64,000 bases of DNA from Macrocystis pyrifera (GCA_031763025.1 JASSKH010000010.1:6691901-6755900); one strand, 5' to 3'; numbered from the stretch's first letter, positions 9,805 to 21,267 are shown. The notes: generated from the sequence alone by a model not told the origin. Program-made: numbers and translations.

Positions 9805-10509
9805 ATGCCCTCGAAGGGATCGGCTCAAGGAGAGCCCGACTCTCCAAGTGACGTTGAAACGCTGCGACGCGAGATCGAACTGGCGATGGAGAAAAGAGAG
9901 GCGTCGATGATGAACGCCATGAGGGACATGATGGCCGAGTTCATGAGGAACAACGGCCGATCGGAGTCCGGCAGCGCTGTGAGTAGCGCTGCTGTGGGGG
10001 AGAGCCCACAAGGGGCAGTACCCACTGCTGTAAGAGAGATTGCAGCAGAACAAGAGACAAATTTGCGTGAGGGCGCCTCGCCAGATTTGGGAGCAACTGG
10101 ACGCGGAGGAACTGCGTTGCCTGTCGAGGTTGGCCCACCGAGGGGTGAGCCAGACCAGCACGGGAGGACAGGAGGAAGGGGTGCATACCCCGGCGGTGAG
10201 TTGGGTGGTGGATTTGATCTGCCTCTATCGCACCATTTGGCCTTCAAACACACTCCTGTGCCATCGTTTAGTGGGCTAAAATCTGAGTTCAACCCCTGGA
10301 CAAGAGACGCTCGGTATTACGCCAAAGGAGTTGGTTTCTTGTCTGCTTTCGTGTCGGATCCACCACAGTACATTCCCGTAGGGGAATTAGACACCGAAAA
10401 CTCGATGCTTGTCGCTAGGGGGTTTAGCCGCGAAAGTGTGCACAGGCATACACTGGCATGGAATTTCCTGTCGACGGCCCTCAAGAGCAAGAGCGATAAA
10501 AGCATTTAG
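9805..10509 (+). pseudogene. gag: copia gag, N-terminal part ending at an in-frame TAG
   Basis: The ATG at 9,805 starts 234 codons with an acidic/Met-rich coiled-coil-like N terminus (SDVETLRREIELAMEK) and a Gly/Ala linker. The start of the copia gag core follows (SFSGLKSEFNPWTRDAR). TAG at 10,507-10,509 interrupts the core, and the same frame continues with AWDALLAWYGPQTTGAK, as expected for gag. Copy 3 has the identical TAG (58,083-58,081). Gag would form the cytoplasmic capsid of the element. The TAG could be a family-wide nonsense mutation or a readthrough site. Confidence 0.85.
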
Positions 10510-11783
10510 CACCGGTGTACCTCGCCGAGGCAAGCGTGGGACGCTCTCCTTGCGTGGTACGGCCCTCAGACGACGGGGGCCAAATCAAACCTCTCCCGAC
10601 GCCTTAACAGTTTTAAGATGGCGCCGGGGAGCAACCCGCTCGAGGAGATGGGCAGGATCGAGGATCTTGCCGCGGAAATGCGAACAGCAGGAATGTCAGT
10701 AGACGACCACATGCTGTACACCATATTTATTGACGCTCTGCCTGCCGAATACGAAGTGGAGGCTCGGAACCTGGCATCACGTGACAGCATCGGCCGTGAT
10801 GACATCATCAAGGCTGTTCGAGAACGGCATCACCGACTTTCTGGAAACAGGAAGAAGGGGTCCAACGCTGGCCACGCAGGCCATGCTATGTACGCCGGCG
10901 GCGGCGGCGGCGGTGGTGGTCGCCGGAAAGGCGGAGGAAATAGCAAAGAAAAAGATGGACGACGGGGCCACGGACGAGGCGGTAGAGGCTCCAACGAGGA
11001 CGGTGGTGGCTCGGCCGCGGCTGCTGGTGGCAATGGTAACGACGCCAAAGCCGCCAGCGGAAGTACTCCAGTGGGCAAGTGCCATAGGTGTGGCAAGAAG
11101 GGCCATTGGAGGAGCGAGTGTACGGCGAAGCTATGCAGTCGATGCCAGGGACGCGGGCACTCTGCCGATGCCTGTCCCATGTCCACGGATCGATGCAGTC
11201 GATGCAACGGGCTGGGGCACGCTGCTGATGTCTGCCCGTCATCGAAAGAAGAAGCTGTCATGGCGGTGACGAGTAAGGATGGGGCAAGGGACGACGACCC
11301 GGAAAAAGGTACGGTCCAGGCCTCAGCTTTCAAGGCCGAAGAGACAGGCAAGTGGAGCGACGGTTCGGGGGAAGGGGAGTCTGCTTGGCAGGTTGGAGAC
11401 GAGGCTTGGATATGTGATAGTGGTGCGTCTACCCACATGACGCCCTCCGCTGACTGCATGATCAATTATAGAGAATGCAACTTGACTCTCCGAATCGCTG
11501 ACGGATCTACCCGAGCGATCGAAGGTTACGGTGACGTGAGTGTTGTCTTTCGGTCCGGAAACGGTCCCGTGCAAGTGCTGCTTACGAACGTTGCGCACGT
11601 GCCGGATCTCCGCTACCACATATTTTCCCTGCCCACTCTGGTCAAAAACAGCCATACTTTCGAAGGGTGCCCCACGGAGGTTGTAATCAGGCTCAAGTCG
11701 GAGCGTTCGATCGTGTTCCCGTTGAGTGGGACTCTCTACAGCCTATACGGCTACCGGGTCGACCGCAGTTGTGGGAAAAATGA
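10510..11783 (+). pseudogene. gag-pro: copia gag C-terminus, zinc knuckles and aspartic protease
   Basis: In frame with the upstream gag after the TAG. The gag core resumes (EEMGRIEDLAAEMRTAG, ALPAEYEVEA) and is followed by a Gly-run/Arg-rich segment. Three CCHC knuckles come next: CHRCGKKGHWRSEC (standard spacing), CSRCQGRGHSADAC and CSRCNGLGHAADVC. The retropepsin active site is WICDSGASTHM, and YHIFSLPTL is the usual copia protease tail. A 10-bp deletion relative to copy 3 at about 11,781 shifts the frame so that protease is separated from integrase. Function would be RNA packaging and polyprotein cleavage. Confidence 0.88.
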
Positions 11784-12818
11784 CTCGCCCCGGGACAACT
11801 GCCCAACAAGTCTGCAATCAACATCAACGATTTCCACTGCGCTGCTGGACACTCCCACGAGGTACTACTTCGCAAGACCGCGGAGCAGCAAGGGATTGTC
11901 CTCAAGGGAAAGCTGCTGGAGTGCAAAGGGTGCTCCATGGCAAAGGGTCTCCGCAAAGGTATCAAGCAGTCCACACACACACGAGCAGATAAGAAGCTCG
12001 GGAGGGTTTTTGTGGATTTGAGTGGACCAAAGGTGGTAGAGTCTCTCGGGCGGAAGCGGTATACTCTCATCGTGCGCGACGATTTTTCACGGTATACGTG
12101 GGTGTACTTTATGCGCCACAAGTCGGACGCCGCGGAAATGTTCGAGCTGTTCCTTGCGGATTCTCGTGCAGACGGTGTCCCTTCTACGGTGGTAATCGTC
12201 CGATCTGATGGGGGTGGTGAATTCCGCGGGGGAAATTTTGGCGACCTGTGTAGATCACGAGGGATCAAGCAGGAATTCACGACGGCCGACAGTCCCCAAT
12301 ACAATGGAATAGCAGAGCGCGCGCTAGGTTTGATAGAGACGGCCGCAATGGCGGGCCGAATCCAGGCTCAAGAGCTTTTTCCTGGCGCGAAACTCGCGGC
12401 CACGCCGTCGTTGTGGGCAGAAGCGTCCCACTGGGCGTGTGACGCCTTGAACCGCACAGCAACAACAGCTAACCCGCAGAGCAAGTCGCCACATGAGATG
12501 TGGCATGGTAGCACCCCCCCGGTAGTACTACTGCCCTTCCTCAAGCCTGGCTATTGCAAGGTGAAGAGGGAAAACAAGTCACAGGCGAAAGTGCAAGAGT
12601 GCTTTTACCTCGGCCCTGCAACAAACTACCCCGGTGATTCAGTACGAGTGCTGACAAAGAACCGCACTGTGCTAATAACGCGCAATGTCACCTGGCAACG
12701 CGTGTCGCCTGCACCACCTGTACCTGCCCAGGCGAATGACTCCCTGTCTACGGAAAAGGGGGGGTCAGAGGCAGACGACGTGAGCACGTCGGATCGAGGT
12801 GGTGGGGGGGGGTGGTGA
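11784..12818 (+). pseudogene. int: copia integrase, frame-separated
   Basis: Contains the pre-integrase H-x4-H...C-x2-C (HCAAGH ... ECKGC), then the core with FVDLSG, RSDGGGEFRG and QYNGIAERALG, giving D, D and E with the usual 35-residue spacing. The frame is lost in a G-run at about 12,810 (ggtggtgggggggggtgg), where the linker continues in another frame. It would join element cDNA to host DNA in the nucleus. It is not continuous with protease because of the deletion near 11,781. Confidence 0.88.
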
Positions 12819-13377
12819 ATGAGCTGGACAACGGTCTGGCTCACTTGAACGACCTCGACGTGACGTGGGGTTTTGACCTGGACGCGTTTATGCAGGAGCG
12901 CGCACAGCAGCCACCTGCCGCCGGCGAGGCCGGCGGCGAAACACCCGAGACGATGGGTTCGTCTCAAGGGGGCGCCGTGGACGCCTCCTCGGTCCCGACA
13001 GGGAGGGCCGAAACAGCCGAGACGATGGATTCGTCTCAAGGGGGCGCCGTGGACGCCTCCTCGGTCCCAACAGGGAGGGCCGGAAACGACCCGGGCGCAG
13101 CATCAGCCTCCGACACCGGGCAAGGGGACGGTGAGGATCCCCCCGCGGTCCTGTCGGGAAGGCCAGCACACGAGCTCAGCAGCTGGGGCCGGCTCCCCCC
13201 GACTGTACGGGGCCTGACCCGGGGTCAAAGCCAACGCCTGGAGGGTGAACCTGCTGTGCACCAGATAAGGATGGATGAAAGGACCGCAGACGCGCTGCTT
13301 GCGGCAGCGTACGAGTCGTGGACGAAGCCTGGGAGTAGCTGGATCGTACGCCCTGGACGACGGAGGACGCAGTGGCT
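12819..13377 (+). pseudogene. copia linker between integrase and RT
   Basis: A 189-codon ORF overlapping the end of the integrase frame. It holds a duplicated 26-residue module (ETMGSSQGGAVDASSVPTGR repeated as ETMDSSQGGAVDASSVPTGR), then Pro/Gly-rich sequence. The same duplication is present in copy 3, but the segment is deleted from copy 2. No catalytic motif. The frame ends just before the RT ORF. Confidence 0.75.
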
Positions 13378-14292
13378 TTGATGGCCGGAGGACCTGCTGT
13401 GGAGAACAAAGGGGAGTTGAGCGTGTGCATGCCGAGTGGTTTCCCGGAAGACGTAGAACCGCCCCCACAGTCCGTAGCAGATGTAGAGCGTTCTCAATAC
13501 AAAGCGGCGTGGCACGAGGCCATGAAAATTGAGTTGGACGGTCACAAAACGACCGGTACGTACGAAGCCGCGACACCGCCAAAAGGGCGGAAACCTGTAG
13601 GTGCGAAGTGGGTGTTTACCTACAAGACGGATAAGGATGGCTTGATAGTAAAGACAAAGGCCAGACTTGTGGCTAAGGGTTTTAGCCAGGTGCAGGATGT
13701 AGATTATTTTCAAACGTTTGCACCGACTCCCTCGTCAGCGTCAGTTAAAATTCTGGCGGCTGTTGCGAATGAACATGGTTTAAAGATTTTTCATCTAGAC
13801 GTCGCACAAGCTTTTGTTCGCGCGAAACTCGACGCCGAGATATACATGAAACTGCCCGGTGGGTGTGGTGACATGTCAGGAAAGATCGTCCGCCTAAACA
13901 GATCACTGTATGGTCTAAAGCAGAGCGGACGGCAGTGGGCCGGATTATTGGTAGAGACCGTGGTAGAGTACGGAATGGAGCAGTGTAGGTCTGACCCGTG
14001 TGTGTTTCGCATGGTTGTGGACGGCAAGGTAGAACTGATCATGGCCGTTCATGTAGATGACATCGTGATCGCAGGATCGGATGAGACTTGTAGAGATTTC
14101 CATGCCGCGCTAGCTATGAAATTTCCCACGAATAACCTTGGCGAACTGACTTGGTACACTGGTTGTGCTTTCAAACGCGACTGGGAACTGGGGACATTGG
14201 AGATTACGCAGAAGGCGTTCATTGAGAGCATGCTGAATCGTTTTGGTGTTAACTCATCCTCTGATATCCCCGCGACCCCGGTGTGGAACTAG
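13372..14292 (+). pseudogene. rt: copia reverse transcriptase
   Basis: 306 codons of copia RT: GAKWVFTYKTDKDG, RLVAKGFSQ, FHLDVAQAFV (first catalytic Asp), SLYGLKQSGRQW and the catalytic box AVHVDDIVI. The ORF closes after PATPVWN because one C is missing from a C-run at about 14,280; RNase H continues in the next frame. Copy 2 carries the same region intact. Confidence 0.92.
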
Positions 14293-15005
14293 GTCCAAGA
14301 GAGGAGGGCGAACTTGGAGGAGACTGGCCGTACAGGGAGGCTGTGGGCAGCTTGATGTGGCTGTCGACCATGACGAGGCCGGACATCTCGAACGCTGTGC
14401 GTGCTGTGGCGCGCCACTCCCACAACCCAACGGAGAGGCACTGGAAGGCAGTTTTGAAGACTATGGCTTACCTCCACGGGACCAGGTTTATGGGATTGAC
14501 TTTTGTACGGGGCTCGGGTTTGGATTTGACTGCGTATAGTGATGCTGATTATGCGGATAAGTCGAACGATAGGCGCTCGGTATCGGGGACGGTAATTACC
14601 CTAGGGGGTGCGGCCGTCAGTTGGGCAAGTAGTACGCAGAGGTGTGTTACGTTGTCGACAGCAGAAGCAGAGTATGTCGCCCTGGGTGAAGGGGTGAAGG
14701 AAGCTTTGTTTACGGGCGCGGTGTTGTCGTTTATCTGTCCAGAGCTAAGCGGATCATGTGTCCGGGTTTTCGAGGATAACCAGGGGGCCATAGCGTTGGC
14801 TGAAAACCCTCTTAGTTCTGCTCGGAGTAAGCATATCGACGTGCGTTTTCATTTTGTCAGAGAGCTACTTCGTGCTAAGAAGATCGACATTCAGTTCGTA
14901 GCTTCGGAAGAGCAGCACGCGGATATTTTGACGAAATCCCTTGCTGCGACCCCTTTTAAGTCTCATCGTAGGTTCTTGTTGAATCTGCCTTTGGAGGGTG
15001 AGTGA
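14283..15005 (+). pseudogene. rnh: copia RNase H domain
   Basis: 240 codons with TAYSDADYAD, STAEAEYVAL, FEDNQGAIALAE and KHIDVRFHFVREL, then EEQHADILTKSL, the standard copia RNase H series. It would remove RNA from the RNA/DNA hybrid during reverse transcription. In this copy it is out of frame with RT. Confidence 0.92.
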
Positions 15006-15115
15006 GGGGTATGAGCATTATTCGATGAGTACCATGTTTGAGTGATGCGATGCGAGGAATAATTTGTCAGGTCGCCAACCCTGCGCTACTTTGAGGGGCA
15101 TGGGGGGGGAGTAGT

Positions 15116-15528
15116 GCACCGCTTGGCGACCTGACAAATTATTCCTCGCATCACTCAAACATGGTACTCATCGAATAATGCTCATACTTCCCGTACAGCA
15201 GTGGTTCCTACCTCTGCTGGACTTTCTCCTACAGCAACGCTGCCTTCAGCGCTGCCTGAGTAGCTCGGTGGTTTATCCTTTATAAACGAACAAAAGAAGT
15301 ACCTTTGGGCTCGATGCGGCCTCCCGCCGATAGCATCTTCCGGGGTTGATCAAGCCCCTAATCAGCGCCTGGTTTTTCCTTCCTATTGTTCCCCTCCCTA
15401 GTCGTGCGTTCTTTTAACAAAGTGGTTCACTCCACTTGATTTCCCTTTTTCTACCCACGGCAGAAAAAGCGGAAATACGACGTCTGGCGGGACTCGAACC
15501 CCGGACTTCTTTTGTTCGCACCGCTTGG
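15116..15528. mobile_element. 391-bp insert in the copia 3' UTR with 11-bp duplication and inverted UTR copy
   Basis: GCACCGCTTGG is present at 15,116-15,126 and 15,518-15,528, whereas copia copies 2 and 3 have it once with the flanks joined. The insert begins with a reverse-complement copy of the copia 3' UTR (15,125-15,188 matches 15,008-15,078 inverted). It continues with sequence whose reverse complement resembles a related gag (ending near GESPAEVGTTAVRE). The far end has a tRNA T-arm-like string on the minus strand (ggggttcgagtcccgcc). This fits a template-switched reverse transcript inserted during copia replication or a later retroposition. Confidence 0.7.
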
Positions 15529-15729
15529 CATTTTATTTTCTGGCCATGGTCATCGTTTGGAATGCGGCCGTTGTTTCAATTGCAATGGTTTGGAGTATAT
15601 GTGTTATACAGGGGGTTTTGACCCGGTGGCCGGGTTTCCTCCTACGGGACTGTCGTTGGCTGTTCTTAGGTCCTAGCAAGTCTTGAATGTCTTTTCGGTC
15701 TCGTTACTGCTGTGAAGAGCCAGGGAGGG

Positions 15730-15987
15730 TGTTCGTTTGGATCGTTCCAGCAGCGACGGTTACAAGTTGTAGAGGGTTGCGTATATCTTCGCAGGCGTTA
15801 TTATGAATTATGCCGTGTGTTCACGAGGAGAGTTTGAGCACTCCGTTCTCTGCTCCGTTCTCTGCTCCGAGCTACGAGCTAGGCTCCGCTCTCTCTCTCC
15901 CCTCCTCTGTCCTCTAATACAACGATTATAAAGAAACTCATCAGACCACGTGGTGGTCAGGGCATCCAGGCTTGGACTCTACGAACA
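15730..15987 (+). repeat. 3' LTR of copia copy 1
   Basis: 258 bp, identical to the 5' LTR except for one extra CT in the CT run. Followed by CCCCC, the target duplication. Confidence 0.92.
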
Positions 15988-15992
15988 CCCCC

Positions 15993-16175
15993 ATCTGATT
16001 GCCTTAGGGTCGGATAACGTAACACTTAACGTACGTTAGATACGTTACAGTCTTAGCCGGCCCATACGTAACACTATGTTAGGATGTTAGCCTAAATGCT
16101 GAAGTCCCTGTAACATTATGTTACGGTGTTATCGTGAGTAAAGATCTGATGGTAACATTCCGTTACCGTGTTACC
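15993..16175. repeat. Continuation of the left palindrome array, with an internal TIR-like string
   Basis: After the copia insertion the array resumes. CGGATAACGTAACACTTAAC near 16,011 repeats, base for base, the inner part of the right TIR of the 36 kb element, so a second terminus-like sequence lies inside the left array. Further taacattatgtta-type palindromes follow to about 16,175. Confidence 0.7.
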
Positions 16176-16507
16176 ATTGTTATTGCCCTCGATGAAATGC
16201 ATTCGAGCGCTGTTCTCAGTTTGCTTGTCCCTTTTTTTGTGAAGTCGCAGGTGGAGTTGTTGAGAGTGACGGGAGAGGCCAGTCGGGACCAGCACGACCG
16301 GAACCCCAGAGTGCTGTGTTTGGCTCAGGCGGAGCGTCTACTTGTTGACTAACGGTACCACTTGTTATAGTACCCGGCGGGGACATATATATATATATCC
16401 AGCAGCTGCACACGAAGACGGAACGCGCACCCGCACCAGGAGTACCACAGCAATGAAATGGGATCGATATCATTTGAGGTGTAATTAATTGGGGTTGCAG
16501 GGCTTTG
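16176..16507. other. No gene seen
   Basis: Contains an (AT)n-like run near 16,387-16,399. The 72-codon plus ORF (16,134-16,352) and the 108-codon minus ORF have no recognisable motif. It lies between the palindrome array and the SINE-like repeat, and is probably part of the core of the 36 kb element. Confidence 0.4.
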
Positions 16508-16589
16508 TATAAATTTTGAAATACGTCAGCTGTGAGTTCCACTGATTGAATAGTTGATACTCAACTTTGCAAGCTGCGTAATTCGTCTC
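16508..16589 (+). repeat. SINE-like short repeat
   Basis: Same ~75-bp family as 4,912-5,060 and 36,075-36,166, starting TATAAATTTTGAAATACG and ending ctgcgtaattcgtctc. Its right end abuts the 402-bp direct repeat that bounds the gypsy element, so no target duplication can be read on that side. Confidence 0.6.
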
Positions 16590-16991
16590 TGTGATATGAG
16601 TAGAGTATTCATGGGCTATAGATATAGATAATACGTTGCAGTCTTGTAGTTCCGCGAATACGACAATAATCCAAAGAATGGATTAACCCGGCGGATATTC
16701 CGTTAGTCGAGAGTATCGTTATTTTAGGAATGTTCCTTGATGCAGATAGGACTACGAAGTGAGAAGTTCTTATATTAGCAGAAGAACGATCGGTAGCCAT
16801 AGGAAAGTTCTGTTGGAGTACATCAGATAAGAGGAATTTAGGAGAGCTTGTGGCGTGGGGTGGGACGAGTATATCTGGCGTCGAGTCCCGCCCCCCTACC
16901 TCTCACTTCTCTACCAGAGCACCTCCTCAGCTCTCGCCATCAATAAGAAGATCTAAATCAGAAGAAGCGAAGCACTGCTTTTCCAGCTGCC
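16590..16991 (+). repeat. Candidate 5' LTR of the gypsy element
   Basis: 402 bp matching 29,047-29,448 with about six differences. It starts TGTGATATG and ends CCAGCTGCC. An 11-bp string gcatcacatct recurs just beyond each copy, so the true repeat may extend slightly past an indel. Confidence 0.6.
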
Positions 16992-19900
16992 GTCAGGGCA
17001 TCACATCTGACGTCGTCGCATTCAACGAATGTTCTGGCCAAGCTTGGGACTGCAGCGCTTCTTCTAGATCTTCTCACGATCATGTGAGCCATCCCTATCC
17101 GGGAGGCATCTGGTTTTGAAGTCAACTTTTTATTTATTTGTTTTTGTTTATGTTCCCTGTTTCTCGTCTCTTTCGTTCTTCTTGCTCTCTCTTTTCTTTC
17201 GTTTTTTCTTCTTTTTTTTTTACGAACCCGCGTTACTGAGTGCGTTTATAGTGTAGAGCGTGACAAGCTGCCTAGTAGCATAAGTAGACGCTTCTCCCCC
17301 CCCAGTATACCAGTATAGGTGAGTAGACGCTTCTTCCCTCTTATCAGGCACCGTCAAATCGCACGTGCAAGTACGTACAACAAGCTCTGTTGTTCGTGAG
17401 TATTGATTGGTGCTATTAACAGTACTATTAGCAGTATGATCGAGGTTTGTTTTTCCGCTCCCCATCCCCCGTCTCCGCCGTGGAATGACGAGGTCGATAT
17501 CCTCCACGATACGTGACACCACGTGGTTGAATGCACCTGGAGACCCCCCAAATGACCTCGTGCTCATCGCACAAACCAAGCAGCGTTTTCCTTTGTACCC
17601 CTCCGCCTCGATATGCCCGCCCTTTCACAGGGAATGCACTCAGTAAGTACTACTGTAGGTGGAACTACTGGCACGTTCTTGCCCGCAGACATTTTGTCTG
17701 CATCTTCCGGTTTATACCCGTGTTGTATGGGATTTGACCCTTACTACGACTACAAAGAAGCTGCTATCGTACTGATAGGACAAACACGCAGCAGTACCGA
17801 CACCTTATTCTTTGGTACGTGATATGTATGCCGGTGGTGTGACTTACTAGTATACGCATCTGTATGCATCGTACAAACGGCTCGACCATAATTGCGAATT
17901 GTACCCGCTTGTATCCATCGCATGGAATATTCGCCTGCGAGTTCTTGAGAGGCCATTATTATTATTTATTTATTTTTACCTGATACGAGCAATGGTATAC
18001 GTATTGACTGACCTTACTTGCGACCCCCTGACAGCGAGAAGAGCCACATATATTGTTTTATTATTTTTTTTCATGCCCTTTTTTTTCTCATGCCCTTTGG
18101 TTACTGGATTTCAAACCACATACTGGCCTACAGAGACTGGTATACGATCGAGGTACAAATAGTGAATAGTGGTACGATGGTACGTAGTACTGCTATTACG
18201 AATATAGTACCAAAATTTCCCGTGACCCCCCCCCCCTCGTTCCCTGCCATATGTTTAGGTAGCCAAACGATACACAATTGGGTAGGTCCCCCCGTCTCGA
18301 TGTGATGGAGTCGCAGATCCATCGTATAGGAACGCATATACTCGCAGACGAATCTTATATGGTTGCACGTAGCTCTTTAGGGATATATCTGTAGGCGAAT
18401 CTCACGTGGTTATACGTAGCTCGTTTGGGACCAGCGTACATATCTGCACCCCTCTTCAGATTGGCCCATCGTTACGCTGCTTCTACACTACGAGGTACAG
18501 AACAAGCGGCATGATGCACCTCCTGCGGAGCCTTTACTATACGTATAAACAGGGCGCGTGTTGCCGAAATTGACCAGATTTCTGCTACCTTTTTTGCCCC
18601 ACCCCCACAGCCTATAGGATACAAACAACGGTCATTATTTTCTTTTTTTTTGTTATTTATTTTTTTTTTTGCTGCTGCTGTTTACGTGCACGTTTCGGCC
18701 CACGGCTGCCTGTGTATGCCTAAATTTCCCAGTTTGACGCCAATATGAGGTATATGCCGCACAAACAAGTCCGGCTACAGCTCCCCACGTGCACGATCTT
18801 CCGCGTTAACGACACAACGAGGCTTCATGGCGCCCACAACCTGGTCTGACTACTGCTGTTTACGTCTACCCCCCCCGGCTGTACTACATTAACAGAATGT
18901 ACGACACCTGATCTGGTCCGAATATTCTGTTTGGTCGTGTTTGTTTTCCCTCCCTTTGCCGTTTCGCTTTCGACTTTTGTTTCTTGTTTTTTTTTTTTTT
19001 TTTCCCGACTTTTAAGCCAAAGCAGGGTAGACACTGTTCGAGTTTGTAACAAGTGTTATTTTCCAGCGTATCCCATCCCCACCCGCTTTTACAAATATGC
19101 AGGGTACACGCTGCCTAGAACTGTAACACTACAAAGGCCACACAAACGAGTAACATATAATCTGTTCATCCCTTGTTTGTCCAGCTTATCACAAAAACAG
19201 CAGCTGCCTGCTGCTCATATATGGAACATAATAACTGTGGCCCGGGCAGTGACCAGTTCCAAAGAGATGAACTAAATGCTGGCCAAATTAAACAAAATAA
19301 TATACAATTTTTCGCGGCGGATTAGAGTATTGGACCTCCCCACAAGAGCCGAATGATACCCTTTTCCACATTTTTACGCACCGGGGTCTATTTATTTATT
19401 TTTTGTTTTCCACTTGTGTTACCTCTACGATACCCTACGTATCTCACATCGTGTCGGACGTCGCGACGCCCCGAAATGCACCGGTTGCTGTCTGTTTTGC
19501 CACGGAACGACAAGCTGCCCACCGTTTAGGGAATCGCCCGATATTCTGTGCAGCTACTAAATAGTGCCGGCATGCTGCATTTTTTTTTCCCCGACTCGAC
19601 CTTCACATTTTCTTTACGGGTACTCTTATTTGTATCCCAACGATAGGTCTTGCACTGCCCACGCTCAGTAAGCGTCACGCCCTGTTATCATTACGAACAT
19701 TGGGCATTTCAGACGGAGTTATGTTCAATTCTGTTCAACTGATATCACTTGAGTGACCCCGGCGCGACTACCGTCAATCAAACGCGAGGCGCCTGGCGCT
19801 AGTTAGATGCCCTCAACTATAAAAAAAAACTTCGACGGGCACTAAAATCGTGGCACGCACAACCTCAACACCCCCTATCGTACGTCCTTACCATCACTCC

Positions 19901-20029
19901 TTTCTCTCTCCTAGATCGGTTTGTTGGTATTGTAGCCGCCTACCCTGATCCAAGCCTGGATCCACCCGCCCTCTCCATCTTCCACCAAACCTTTTCCCGC
20001 CCCAGTACAAGCGTTCCACCCGCCTAAAC
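16992..20029. other. Long non-coding leader of the gypsy element
   Basis: No gene is supported. The sequence is rich in T- and A-runs (for example near 17,120-17,220, 18,060-18,090, 18,640-18,670 and 18,985-19,005), with short ORFs of no recognisable content. It may be an unusually long 5' UTR or later insertions. A pyrimidine-rich stretch with ctttctctctcctag occurs just before gag. Confidence 0.4.
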
Positions 20030-20584
20030 ATGGCCGAGAAAGCTTCCTCCACCAACATTCCCGGCGCCCACTCCCCCGACGCCACCAACCCCCGCGAGGC
20101 GAGGTATGCCGCAAGGGCCTTTCGCGCTACCGACGACGACACCCCTGGCTTCGAAACCATTCTGAGCGACTTCACGCTACACCCCACCACACCGGGATCT
20201 TCTCCAATGGGAGCAGGCACGACCAGTGCCGGGCCTACCATCAACCCGGAGGTCTCTGCACAGGAAACCTCCACCCTGGCTCTGAATCCGGGGCGTTACC
20301 AAGGCGATCCCACGGCCCTCCGTGAGCGCCGTGCGGCCCTCAAAGCCCACCACGAGCAGCTCCTCCTTCTCGCGAAAGAGGGCGCTGACCTCCTACTCGT
20401 GTTACCGCCGTCCCCCACCCCTTCCTCGAACCCTTTCGACTCCACCTATGGGACTACAGCTGCGACCGCGGCCACCACGGCCCAATCACAGCCGTTCGCT
20501 CCTCACCATGGGCACCCTATACGTCCGCCGCGATGTCTAGGACCACCACCTCCCAGCCTCCCAAAAACCAAACTGGGACCATAA
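20030..20584 (+). pseudogene. gag: gypsy gag-like ORF, N-terminal
   Basis: 185 codons from ATG at 20,030 (MAEKASSTNIPGAHSP). Pro/Thr/Ala-rich with one ordered helix (ERRAALKAHHEQLLLLAKEG). It stops at 20,584, but a frame at 20,533-21,180 carries on. There is no canonical capsid motif I can name. Gag assignment rests on its position upstream of protease and integrase and on its composition. Confidence 0.5.
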
Positions 20585-21180
20585 TGTCCCAGGCACCACT
20601 ACCGGCCCAACCCTTGCCAGCCCCCATACCCACTGGGCACCGGCACCCGCAGACGTTCGGCTTTGAGCCCAATGACTGGGTCTTCCTCGACGCTAAGCTC
20701 CGCTGGATGCAGAGTACACGCGACGCGACGGCCTCGGATGTCTCGCTAGAGGTACACCGTGTATGGCGGCTCTTCACACATGACTGTAACCCGTCGATCA
20801 CTTTCGTTCTGGCCCGCGCCGCCACCGAGGGTGTTTCTTCCGAGTTCATCGGGGCCGCCCATACCCGTTTACTCGAGCCACGGTATTTTCACTCGAACGC
20901 CGGCCGCGGCTACGCGTGGAACCCAACCGTCTCGACCCGCTCCCCCGACACCCTCAACCACCCGCCCCACGACGGACATGCCATCGCCGGCGACACCGCC
21001 GCTTCCCACCTCGACAGCGCCGCCCCCTACGACGACAGCGCCCCGCTCCTCACGAGCGCGCAGCCTGATGACGAGAGCCAACACGGAGCCCACGACGGAG
21101 GCGGAACGTCGTGGTGTCCCACGCCCAAGCCCTACGAGCTCACGGTGACCACTGCCCCAACTGCAATGGCACGGACATAG
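20533..21180 (+). pseudogene. gag: gypsy gag-like ORF, capsid-like part
   Basis: 215 codons in the next frame. A helical central part (EPNDWVFLDAKLRWMQS, EVHRVWRLFTHDC, FVLARAATEG) looks like a folded capsid-type domain; the rest is Pro/Ser/Asp-rich. Near the end another frame has CPNC followed by KTCP, a possible degraded zinc knuckle. The frame ends with TAG at 21,178-21,180, but the same frame reopens at 21,268. Confidence 0.5.
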
Positions 21181-21267
21181 TATGAAGACCTGCCCCCTGC
21201 GCTTAGCAACACGTTCGGCATCCTCAGCCCGGTAGTCGGACACGCCTAGCGCCAATGGCAGCAGAGG

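Larger units (their letters stand above)
9503..15987 (+). mobile_element. Ty1/copia retrotransposon, copy 1 (full length, coding region broken)
   Basis: 6,485 bp with LTRs 9,503-9,758 and 15,730-15,987, ends TGTTCG...CGAACA, and a CCCCC target duplication (9,498-9,502 and 15,988-15,992). Gene order gag, protease, integrase, RT, RNase H is typical copia. A purine-rich tract (agccagggaggg) precedes the 3' LTR. The LTRs differ only by one CT dinucleotide in a CT run, implying very recent insertion. Even so, gag has an in-frame TAG and pol has frame breaks at about 11,781, 12,815, 13,378 and 14,280. It sits inside the left palindrome array of the 36 kb element. Confidence 0.95.

Noticed and set aside
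15480..15517. tRNA gene suggested by a T-arm-like ggttcgagtcc on the minus strand
   Set aside because: The T stem does not pair fully, and no acceptor 5' half, D arm or anticodon arm is found upstream on that strand.
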